DNA of 18,192 nucleotides. Origin: SIG435 sp045530725. Its GTDB lineage: Bacteria > Bacillota > Clostridia > UMGS1810. The notes beneath the pieces were generated by a model. It was not told the DNA's origin. It made no database searches and was given only the letters and a program-made list of their open reading frames with translations. A program made the position numbers and the translations under genes. The stretch spans positions 1 to 18,192 of the forward strand of contig JAZSCT010000059.1 of NCBI GenBank assembly GCA_045530725.1. The letters run 5' to 3'. This document shows positions 1 to 5,981 of the stretch, in pieces (position 1 is the first letter of the stretch; every line of letters begins with the position of its first letter).

Positions 1-1268
1 AGTTCCTTTTTAAGTTTCTTAATTTTCGCTTTTATTGTATATTCATTCTGCTCATCATTCTTATGAATTACAGCCCCTATTTCACTCTTCACTATTTCAG
101 CGACATCGGAAACATCCGGAGCTATTTGAGATAAGCCGGACAGCATTGCATCTTTTAATTTATCTTCATATATTGAAGGAGAATTCTTACAATGTTTTGC
201 TCCATTTTCAAGTCTTTCTATGCATCTCCAAACAATTCTCTTTTTGCTATTTCTCGCCCAGGTTACTCTTCTATAGTTCGCTCCACATTCTCCGCAATAT
301 ACAATTCCTGTCAGCGCATATTGGGATGAATACGAAGTTGTTTTATATCCTGTGTGATTTCTTCTACGCTTAATCTCATCCTGAACCATATCGAAAATTT
401 CTCTTGACACAATGCCTTGATGGTTCTTCTCAACATAATACTGAGCCACTTCACCTCTATTCCTTGCAATTGTTTTAGTTAAGTAATCAACAGTATATGT
501 TTTTTGTAATAGTGCATCCCCTTTGTATTTTTCATTCTTAAGTATTCCACTTACTGAATTGACAGTCCATTCATCCTTTCCCATAGGGGATTCTATTTCA
601 TTTTCTTTAAGCCATTTTTGTATGTCATTTAAGGAATTGCCTTCAAGATACATATAGAACATTTTTCGAACTATCGCTGCCTTTTCCGGAACAATTTCAG
701 GTTGTCCATCCTGCCCTCTTTTATATCCATATAGCGAAAATGGAAACGGAAATTTACCTTCCTTATATCCCATTCGCTTTCCTCTAGTTACATTCATACT
801 AATCGATTCACTTTCTGCCTGAGCAAAAGCACTAAACCACGAGAGAAAAATTTCACTTGAAGGTTCAAGTGTGTTAATTCCCTCTTTATCAAATCTGATT
901 CCGATATTCTTGAGTTTTAATTTTCTTATGTAAGTTAAACAATCCAATTGATTTCGTGCAAATCTTGAAATTGATTTTGTAAGAATCAAGTCAATTTTAC
1001 CCTTTTCGCACAATTCAATCATTCTCATAAATTCTGTACGCTTTGTATCATTTAAGCCACTTACACCAAAATCAACAAATACATCTACTAGAGTCCAGTT
1101 AGGATTCCTTTCGATCTCATTCTTATAATGCATTGTCTGAGTTTCAAGACTATTTTCCTGCGTTTCGCTTTCTGTGCTTACTCTGCAATATGCTGCAACA
1201 TTAAGTTTGGCTTTAGTATTTTTCGCCTTTGGAAATATCGTAGCAGGTATCTCAGTTACTTTCTTCAT
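1..1268 (-). CDS. Large serine recombinase (site-specific integrase), 3' end cut by window edge
   Basis: The open frame starts at ATG 1268 and runs 422 codons without a stop to base 1; the family is usually 500-550 residues, so only the C-terminal part is missing. The N-terminal resolvase domain (about 23-165) has the YCRVS motif with the nucleophile Ser31 and the SISRFARN motif with Arg102 and Arg105. A Recombinase domain (about 178-255) is followed by a zinc ribbon with Cys325, Cys328, Cys349 and Cys360. The visible end (Lys/Glu-rich, from about 405) looks like the start of the usual coiled coil. It should insert and excise the element by recombining att sites. The start overlaps the end of the KilA-N gene by 17 nt, suggesting translational coupling. 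All catalytic residues I could check are present, so the enzyme may be active. Confidence 0.93.
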   Translation of the reverse strand, partial: MKKVTEIPATIFPKAKNTKAKLNVAAYCRVSTESETQENSLETQTMHYKNEIERNPNWTLVDVFVDFGVSGLNDTKRTEFMRMIELCEKGKIDLILTKSISRFARNQLDCLTYIRKLKLKNIGIRFDKEGINTLEPSSEIFLSWFSAFAQAESESISMNVTRGKRMGYKEGKFPFPFSLYGYKRGQDGQPEIVPEKAAIVRKMFYMYLEGNSLNDIQKWLKENEIESPMGKDEWTVNSVSGILKNEKYKGDALLQKTYTVDYLTKTIARNRGEVAQYYVEKNHQGIVSREIFDMVQDEIKRRRNHTGYKTTSYSSQYALTGIVYCGECGANYRRVTWARNSKKRIVWRCIERLENGAKHCKNSPSIYEDKLKDAMLSGLSQIAPDVSDVAEIVKSEIGAVIHKNDEQNEYTIKAKIKKLKKE

Positions 1269-1827
1269 TACCAATCACCTCCAGATATTTCTCTATAACA
1301 TTTAGTGTCACATCAGCAGATAACCAGCACATAAAATGCATCGCAATTTCTTTGTGTGCATATGTACCGCCATTCTTCCCCTGCCTTGAAACAATTCCAA
1401 TAGAATTAGTTTCTTTTATCCACATTTTCGGTGTTAAAGTATTTAATTCTACTGAAACAGGACTAAACTTTTCATTGTGTTTATTCTCCCATAAAGCGAG
1501 AAAATCAACAGTGCCACTATCTCTTAACCACATTTGAATAGTGTATCCAGTTGATTTTTGTGATTTACTTCTCGCCAATTCCGTTAAAGAAATATATCCC
1601 GGATTCTGTTCTGCCATAGTGTTTTTTATCTCTCTTTTCTTTTTTCTAAATTCAACGCCTGGATTCTGAATTCTGCTATATTTCCAAACTTCAAATTCAT
1701 CATACAGATTTTCTAATACTTCGTTATACACCTCCTCGCTTATAATTTCATTTTGCAATAATGGCTTCATATACTGCTCTCTTGCAATAATATACCGAAG
1801 CTGATTTTGAATCGCTGATTTGCTCAT
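1252..1827 (-). CDS. SHOCT-like / KilA-N domain fusion protein
   Basis: A 191-residue protein. I chose ATG 1827 because AAAGGGG lies 8 nt upstream; an in-frame codon at 1869 has no such site. Residues about 4-45 (QNQLRYIIAREQYMKPLL, then a helix ending NLYDEF) resemble the short SHOCT-like modules often encoded just before large serine recombinases. A charged linker (about 55-75) follows. Residues about 80-190 look like a KilA-N domain: a SLTELAR helix, an MWLRD/LALWE segment, then GIVSRQGKNGGTYAHKEIA and a closing MHFMCWLS helix. KilA-N is a putative DNA-binding domain common in phages and large DNA viruses. A regulatory or recombination-accessory role is inferred from its place between two recombinase genes. 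The KilA-N call is firm and the SHOCT call is by similarity only. Confidence 0.75.
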   Translation of the reverse strand: MSKSAIQNQLRYIIAREQYMKPLLQNEIISEEVYNEVLENLYDEFEVWKYSRIQNPGVEFRKKKREIKNTMAEQNPGYISLTELARSKSQKSTGYTIQMWLRDSGTVDFLALWENKHNEKFSPVSVELNTLTPKMWIKETNSIGIVSRQGKNGGTYAHKEIAMHFMCWLSADVTLNVIEKYLEVIGNEESN

Positions 1828-1934
1828 AACTAATTCCCCTTTCATTTTGATAATAGAATTATATAACAAATCAGCAATTTCATCGTCATTCTAACTTCTT
1901 ATATATCTGCAACGCAGTTCTTTTCTCCCACGTG

Positions 1935-2324
1935 CTATGAAATAATTATCAAATTCATAATGTACGGAACATACTTTTTATTGTTTATTGTCTTGTCTAT
2001 AACATCTCTTGTCCATGTGTCTTTACCTGATGGAGATTTACTTCCTTTATTTAACAATTCCACCTGAATCTCATGTAAACTATTCCCGTTAATTGCCATT
2101 TCAAATATTTTTCTCACCACACTGGCTTCCTCTTCCTTAACAAAAACATATCCTTCCTCATCTCTTCCAAAACCATAGCATATTCTACCGAACAGTCTTG
2201 ATTCGTATAAATTCAGTCTCTTCATTTCTGTATTCTCCTTTTCGTTAAAATTTTTATTTGTTGAATTAGAGGTCATTTCATCACCCCCTTTATTAAAGTC
2301 TTTTCTAATTATCTTTTGTTTCAT
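1935..2324 (-). CDS. Small stand-alone Recombinase-domain protein, possibly frameshifted at its C-terminus
   Basis: With the start at ATG 2324 (SD AAAGGAGG, 7 nt away) it is 129 residues. From about residue 42 it aligns without large gaps to the Recombinase domain of the neighbouring large serine recombinase: YGFGRDEEG, EEASVVRKIFEM, GNSLHEIQ and SPSGKDTW match YGYKRGQDG, EKAAIVRKMFYM, GNSLNDIQ and SPMGKDEW. There is no resolvase domain, so it cannot cut DNA alone. Short proteins of this kind occur beside recombinases and may help bind att DNA. In-frame ATGs at 2276 and 2225 also have good SD sites. The ending (PYIMNLIIIS) does not look like the family, while the -1 frame stays open to 1891, so a frameshift is possible. 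It could also be a decayed recombinase. Confidence 0.65.
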   Translation of the reverse strand: MKQKIIRKDFNKGGDEMTSNSTNKNFNEKENTEMKRLNLYESRLFGRICYGFGRDEEGYVFVKEEEASVVRKIFEMAINGNSLHEIQVELLNKGSKSPSGKDTWTRDVIDKTINNKKYVPYIMNLIIIS

Positions 2325-2331
2325 TCTAATG

Positions 2332-2339
2332 CCTCCTTT
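2332..2339 (-). promoter_or_regulatory. Strong SD for the Recombinase-domain protein
   Basis: The minus strand reads AAAGGAGG, 7 nt before ATG 2324. It sets the start chosen for this gene, but two more SD-ATG pairs follow in the same frame: GGGGGTGA at 2281-2288 before ATG 2276, and AAAAGGAG at 2235-2242 before ATG 2225. Confidence 0.7.
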
Positions 2340-2344
2340 GAGTA

Positions 2345-2381
2345 AATAAAAAGCACATCTTGATTTCACTCAAAATGTGCT
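2345..2381 (-). terminator. Terminator-like hairpin (candidate attenuator) ahead of the recombinase cassette
   Basis: On the minus strand AGCACAT pairs with ATGTGCT and TTGA with TCAA around one mismatch and a 6-nt loop (stem 2352-2381). TTTTTATTTA follows at once, as in intrinsic terminators. It lies between the putative promoter (2412-2439) and the first SD (2332-2339). It either stops read-through from ridA or acts as an attenuator within the cassette leader. Confidence 0.55.
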
Positions 2382-2411
2382 CATATTTATATTTTTTAAT
2401 TTTTAAACCTT

Positions 2412-2439
2412 ACTATATATGATCTTATCTGTATCTCAA
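2412..2439 (-). promoter_or_regulatory. Putative sigma-A promoter of the recombinase cassette
   Basis: The minus strand has TTGAGA (2434-2439), a 16-nt spacer and TATAGT (2412-2417). Transcription would start near 2405 and meet the hairpin at 2352-2381 before the first gene. The match is moderate in a very AT-rich stretch, so this is tentative. Confidence 0.4.
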
Positions 2440-2569
2440 ATTTCTTGACATTCTCCTCATTAATTGTTTATTCTGTATATTCCTAACCGAAATTGCTATT
2501 AAAATTGCACACAAAAAGGGCTAAACATTACTATAAGAATGTTATAAAAGGTGTATGTCTCTTTTATGA

Positions 2570-2591
2570 TTTTGTCAAGTTAGGGACAAAA
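2570..2591. repeat. Short dyad TTTTGTC-N8-GACAAAA, possible recombinase site
   Basis: Arms of 7 bp (2570-2576 and 2585-2591) flank AAGTTAGG. Attachment sites of large serine recombinases are imperfect dyads around a 2-bp core, and this dyad sits where the att site is expected. The arms are short and AT-rich, so chance is a real alternative. Confidence 0.25.
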
Positions 2592-2632
2592 ATTCTTTCA
2601 AAATGCATACTAAAGTCTTCAAGACATATCAA

Positions 2633-2682
2633 AAATCTCGTAAGAGATTTATATTGCTGATTTCATCTCCGATGAAATCAGC
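2633..2682 (-). terminator. Tandem hairpins downstream of ridA
   Basis: The first hairpin met by leftward transcription is a perfect 12-bp stem, GCTGATTTCATC with GATGAAATCAGC and a 3-nt loop (2656-2682), but no U-run follows it. The second (2633-2650) is a 7-bp stem, AAATCTC/GAGATTT, with a short T-run after it on the minus strand. Together they may end the his-cysK-ridA transcript about 45 nt after the ridA stop. Confidence 0.45.
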
Positions 2683-2724
2683 ATACCATAGTTCTTATAC
2701 AATCGGTTACCCTGTTTTAAAAAA

Positions 2725-3096
2725 CTAAATTTGTGCTATCGCTTCAACTTCAATTAATACGCCCTTGGGAAGTTTTGAAACTTCAACACAGGAACGTGCA
2801 GGATAGGGTTTGCTGAAATACTCTTCGTAAATCTTATTTATTACTGCAAAATCTTCCATATTCTGAATAAATACAGTTGTTTTAATTACTTTATCCATAC
2901 CTGTACCTGACGCTTCGAGAAGATTTTTAAGGTTACAGAAAGCCTGATGTGCCTGTGCCTCTGCCCCCTCAGGAATTTCTCCTGTTGTAGGATTCACAGG
3001 AATCTGCCCCGATGTAAAAACAGTATTATTTGTTTTAATCGCCTGGGAATAGGGACCTATCGCCATTGGCGCCTTATCTGTTATAATCTCTTTCAT
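2725..3096 (-). CDS. ridA: RidA family reactive intermediate deaminase
   Basis: A 123-residue protein of full family length. RidA hydrolyses enamine/imine intermediates such as 2-aminoacrylate that PLP enzymes release from serine, cysteine and threonine, protecting other PLP enzymes from attack; it is a cytosolic trimer. Visible marks are the IGPYSQAI N-terminal segment (13-20), FTSGQIP (27-33), and PARSCVEVSKLP (99-110) with Arg101, the arginine that binds the substrate carboxylate, followed by a VEAIA strand with the conserved Glu. Its ATG overlaps the TGA of the shortened eutH gene by 4 nt (ATGA), so it is probably translationally coupled. It lies downstream of cysK and the PLP enzyme HisC, which fits its protective role. 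Confidence 0.95.
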   Translation of the reverse strand: MKEIITDKAPMAIGPYSQAIKTNNTVFTSGQIPVNPTTGEIPEGAEAQAHQAFCNLKNLLEASGTGMDKVIKTTVFIQNMEDFAVINKIYEEYFSKPYPARSCVEVSKLPKGVLIEVEAIAQI

Positions 3097-3536
3097 TTTA
3101 TATCTTCCTTTCTGTTAGTTATATTAAATATAATGTTTGCAAGAATTATAGAACAAATGCCCGAAATCAGTTTTTCTGTAATTACAGGAATTACATATGA
3201 ATTATCAAAAGCCATTGTAAAAGCAAGATGGCTTCCTACAATAAATGCACCCGATACAGCGAATGCCAAATTGATTACTACACCTTTATAATCCATCTTA
3301 TCCATCATTCCAAAACTTGTTGCACTTGAAGCAAGGCTTGATATGACTCCTACAACAGAAAATTCGTTTATTCCCGACCTTTTGCCTATTATCTTAAGAG
3401 GGAATTTAAGAAACTGTGATAAAGGGAGCATAAGTGCTTTTTCAAATTCTTTTCCAAGACCAAATCTGTTGCCGAAAATACGATCAACGGCACCAAATAT
3501 GGAAAATATCAGTATAATCATCATAAGATAACTCAT
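3093..3536 (-). CDS. Internally shortened EutH-like (ethanolamine permease family) membrane protein
   Basis: A 147-residue protein; EutH proteins are usually about 360-410. Residues 1-35 (YLMMIILIFSIFGAVDRIFG, then FGLGKEFE) resemble the EutH N-terminus. From about residue 40 the sequence resembles the C-terminal end of EutH: FPLKIIGK, VVGVISSLASSATSFGMM, DKMDYKGVVINLAFAVSGAF, GSHLAF and a last transmembrane helix. The 200 or more residues between them are missing, with the frame kept. The start has AGAGG 8 nt upstream and the stop overlaps ridA, so it is probably still translated. No other eut gene is present, and EutH-type ethanolamine transport is unlikely from this remnant. It could be a decaying gene, or a small membrane protein kept for coupling to ridA or for an unknown role. 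Confidence 0.75.
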   Translation of the reverse strand: MSYLMMIILIFSIFGAVDRIFGNRFGLGKEFEKALMLPLSQFLKFPLKIIGKRSGINEFSVVGVISSLASSATSFGMMDKMDYKGVVINLAFAVSGAFIVGSHLAFTMAFDNSYVIPVITEKLISGICSIILANIIFNITNRKEDIK

Positions 3537-3571
3537 GCATTATACCTCTTAATATCATCTTAAGTATTTAT

Positions 3572-4498
3572 CTAATCAAAAAGTTCGCAGGAAAGATACC
3601 TTTCACCTGAATCAGGCAAAAGGACAACTACCGTTTTGTCTTTGTATTCTTCCCTTTTCATAATCTCCGTTGCGGCAAAAAGTGCTCCCCCTGATGATAC
3701 TCCTATAAGGACACCTTCATTTTTCGCAAGGAAATTTACCATATTGTATGCATCTTCATCTTTAACTGTAATCACTTCATCCACAAGTGATTCATTATAT
3801 ATATCAGGTTTAAACCCTGCACCTATTCCCTGTATCTTATGAGGACCTGATTCACCCTTTGTAAGATATGGGGATGAATAAGGCTCGTATCCTATAATCT
3901 TAACAGAAGGATTCTTCTCCTTAAGATACTTTGCAACTCCTGTGATTGTACCGCCTGTGCCAATCCCTGCTACAAACACATCTACCTTGCCATCTGTATC
4001 TTCCCATATTTCAGGTCCTGTAGTCCGATAATGGATATCGGGATTTGCCTTGTTTACAAACTGTCCTGCAATGATACTTCCCGGGATGGTTTTCTGGATT
4101 TCTTCCGCCTTTTCGATAGCGCCTTTCATACCAAGTTTACCTTCGGTAAGGATAATTTCGGCACCATAAGCCTTGAGAAGATTTCTTCTCTCCACACTCA
4201 TAGTATCAGGCATAGTAAGTATCACTCTGTAGCCTCTTGATGCGCCATATGATGCAAGACCAATACCTGTATTTCCGCTTGTAGGCTCAATAATTGTATC
4301 GCCCTTTCTGATGATGCCTTTTCTTTCTGCATCAAGTATCATATTAAGCCCTACTCTGTCCTTTACACTACCTGCAGGGTTGAAACACTCAAGTTTTGCG
4401 ATAAGGTTGCCCGAAATATTGTATTCTTTTTTAAGTTTTGTAAACTCTACAAGTGGAGTTTTTCCTACAAGATCGCATATAGAATTATAAATCTTCAT
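3572..4498 (-). CDS. cysK: Cysteine synthase (O-acetylserine sulfhydrylase)
   Basis: 308 residues, the usual length. This cytosolic PLP enzyme makes cysteine from O-acetylserine and sulfide. The PLP lysine is Lys46 in NPAGSVKDR (40-48); the substrate loop is EPTSGNTG (71-78); the phosphate-binding glycine loop is GIGTGGTITG (178-187); the GVSSGGA segment (266-272) and PDSGERYLS (295-303) close the active site. ATG 4498 has AGGTGA 5 nt upstream. It lies 61 nt after hisIE with no terminator visible, so it can be read from the his promoter; a weak promoter-like sequence in the gap (4520-4548) could also serve it. O-acetylserine enzymes and cystathionine beta-synthase-like proteins share this fold, but the motif set and length favour CysK. 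Confidence 0.93.
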   Translation of the reverse strand: MKIYNSICDLVGKTPLVEFTKLKKEYNISGNLIAKLECFNPAGSVKDRVGLNMILDAERKGIIRKGDTIIEPTSGNTGIGLASYGASRGYRVILTMPDTMSVERRNLLKAYGAEIILTEGKLGMKGAIEKAEEIQKTIPGSIIAGQFVNKANPDIHYRTTGPEIWEDTDGKVDVFVAGIGTGGTITGVAKYLKEKNPSVKIIGYEPYSSPYLTKGESGPHKIQGIGAGFKPDIYNESLVDEVITVKDEDAYNMVNFLAKNEGVLIGVSSGGALFAATEIMKREEYKDKTVVVLLPDSGERYLSCELFD

Positions 4499-4519
4499 TA
4501 AATCACCTATACATCAAAA

Positions 4520-4548
4520 ATTAGAAATCATTCTTAAGCAAAATGCAA
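4520..4548 (-). promoter_or_regulatory. Weak promoter-like sequence before cysK
   Basis: On the minus strand TTGCAT (4543-4548), a 17-nt spacer and TCTAAT (4520-4525) precede cysK. The -35 is poor and the -10 differs at one base. It might give cysK-eutH'-ridA some expression independent of the his promoter. Confidence 0.25.
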
Positions 4549-4559
4549 TACAGAATCCA

Positions 4560-5207
4560 TTATACCATCTTTTCCTGTTTTACTTTGTGGTCGATTACAT
4601 GTCTTGAGGCAAGTTCTCTGTGGATATCTTCAAGAGATATTCCCATTTCTATCATAAGTACCATTGTGTGATAGGAAAGGTCCGCTATTTCATAGATGGT
4701 TTCTTTTTTGTCATTTGACTTTGCACCGATGATTACTTCGGTACACTCTTCTCCCACCTTCTTAAGAATCTTATCAAGGCCTTTCTCAAAAAGATATGTG
4801 GTATAAGAGCCTTCTTTTTTGTCAATTTTTCTTCCACGGATTAGTTCCATAAGTCCTTCGTATGAGAAGTCCTTAAGATCTTCATTCTGATATATTCTGT
4901 TTTCGAAACATGAAAATGTCCCCTTGTGACAGGCAGGTCCTTCAGGCTCAACTTCTACTACAAGAGCATCATTGTCACAGTCCGCAGTAATAGAAACAAT
5001 ATGCTGATAATTGCCGCTTGTTTCTCCCTTAAGCCACAATTCCTGTCTGGAACGGCTATAGAAACAGGTAAGATTTTTTTCTATAGATATTTTGAGACTT
5101 TCTTCGTTCATATATGCAAGAGTGAGGACTTTTTTTGATATTGCGTCCACTACTATTGCAGGAATAAGACCTTTTTCATCAAATTTGAGTTCATTTATAT
5201 TTATCAT
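4560..5207 (-). CDS. hisIE: Bifunctional phosphoribosyl-AMP cyclohydrolase / phosphoribosyl-ATP pyrophosphatase
   Basis: 215 residues with two domains. Residues 1-105 are the cyclohydrolase (step 3): SRSRQELWLKGETSGN (51-66), the metal-binding DCDND (Asp76, Asp78, Asp80), and Cys77, Cys93 and Cys100 as zinc ligands. Residues about 115-210 are the pyrophosphatase (step 2), an all-alpha MazG-like domain with GEECTEV (Glu153, Glu154, Glu157) and the second acidic motif YEIADLSYH (172-180). The fused enzyme turns phosphoribosyl-ATP into ProFAR, the substrate of HisA. The ATG has GGGAGG upstream. It lies 15 nt after hisF and is the last his gene of the operon. Confidence 0.96.
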   Translation of the reverse strand: MININELKFDEKGLIPAIVVDAISKKVLTLAYMNEESLKISIEKNLTCFYSRSRQELWLKGETSGNYQHIVSITADCDNDALVVEVEPEGPACHKGTFSCFENRIYQNEDLKDFSYEGLMELIRGRKIDKKEGSYTTYLFEKGLDKILKKVGEECTEVIIGAKSNDKKETIYEIADLSYHTMVLMIEMGISLEDIHRELASRHVIDHKVKQEKMV

Positions 5208-5222
5208 TGTTGTATCCTCCCT

Positions 5223-5981
5223 TTACATTCTTACGTTGATTCCCTTATTTTTCAGTTCTTTTTTAAGATCTGGAATTGCCACTTCTCCAAAGTGGAATAT
5301 TGATGCGGCAAGTCCTGCATCAACCCCGGGTACTTCATCAAATAATGTGACAAAGTCATCTACACATCCTGCACCGCCTGAGGCAATGACGGGGACTTTG
5401 ACTGCATTGCAGACTGCCTTAAGCATTTCTATGTCAAATCCGCCCTTTACTCCGTCTGTATCAATGGAATTAACCACTATTTCCCCTGCTCCGTTATCTA
5501 CACAGCGTTTGATCCAACTGATTGCTTCCATACCCGTGTCTTCCCTTCCGCCTTTTGCAAACACACGGAATTCTCCATCCACACGCTTGATATCAGCACT
5601 TAAGACAACACATTGATCACCGTATCGTTTCGCCGCCTGATATATAAGGTCAGGATTTCTTATAGCACCTGAATTTACACTTACTTTGTCTGCACCGCAT
5701 TTTAATACTCTGTCAAAATCATCAAGAGTATTGATACCGCCACCTACTGTAAGAGGAATAAAAACATTTCTTGCAGTTTCACAAAGTATATCTGTAAATA
5801 TATTTCGCTCTTCGCAGGATGCGGTTATATCATAAAACACAAGTTCATCAGCAAGATTTTCACTATAAAATTTCGCTAGTTCCACAGGACTTGATACGTC
5901 ATTTAGACCTTCGAAATTTACACCTTTTACAACCCTTGCATTCCTTACGTCAAGACAAGGGATAATTCTCTTTGTTATCAT
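5223..5981 (-). CDS. hisF: Imidazole glycerol phosphate synthase, cyclase subunit
   Basis: 252 residues, a full-length (beta/alpha)8 barrel. HisF uses ammonia delivered by HisH to convert PRFAR into imidazole glycerol phosphate and AICAR. The catalytic pair Asp11 (RIIPCLDVRN) and Asp130 (VVLSADIKR) is in place, at the residue numbers known from well-studied HisF. Phosphate-binding loops VGGGI (79-83) and ASGGAG are visible. Its ATG overlaps the hisA stop (ATGA), with GAGGTG as SD inside hisA, so the two barrels of the pathway are translationally coupled. Confidence 0.97.
   Translation of the reverse strand: MITKRIIPCLDVRNARVVKGVNFEGLNDVSSPVELAKFYSENLADELVFYDITASCEERNIFTDILCETARNVFIPLTVGGGINTLDDFDRVLKCGADKVSVNSGAIRNPDLIYQAAKRYGDQCVVLSADIKRVDGEFRVFAKGGREDTGMEAISWIKRCVDNGAGEIVVNSIDTDGVKGGFDIEMLKAVCNAVKVPVIASGGAGCVDDFVTLFDEVPGVDAGLAASIFHFGEVAIPDLKKELKNKGINVRM

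Larger units (their letters stand above)
1..2440 (-). mobile_element. End of an integrated element with a serine recombinase cassette (partial)
   Basis: Three leftward genes, all of types found on integrative elements and prophages, abut the housekeeping his/cys region: a Recombinase-domain-only protein, a KilA-N protein and a large serine recombinase. Integrases usually lie at one end of an element, next to the attachment site, so the chromosome junction is expected between about 2440 and 2724. The left part of the element is outside the window, so its type (conjugative element, transposon or prophage) and its other end cannot be seen. The right limit given here is only the upstream edge of the putative cassette promoter. 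Confidence 0.7.
2382..2724. other. Gene-free junction region between mobile element and ridA
   Basis: No coding sequence with a convincing start is visible on either strand. The region holds the putative cassette promoter (2412-2439) and four inverted repeats: ATAAAAG/CTTTTAT (2544-2567), TTTTGTC/GACAAAA (2570-2591), AAATCTC/GAGATTT (2633-2650) and a perfect 12-bp stem (2656-2682). The element-chromosome junction and the att site should lie here, but a direct repeat cannot be recognised without the other end of the element. Confidence 0.6.

Noticed and set aside
35..373. Rightward open frame of 112 codons at the left edge
   Set aside because: It is antisense to the zinc-ribbon part of the serine recombinase and has no SD.
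5092..5616. Rightward open frame of 174 codons opposite hisF/hisIE
   Set aside because: It spans two well-supported leftward genes, has no good SD, and its protein is serine-rich with no recognisable family, as expected for an antisense shadow.
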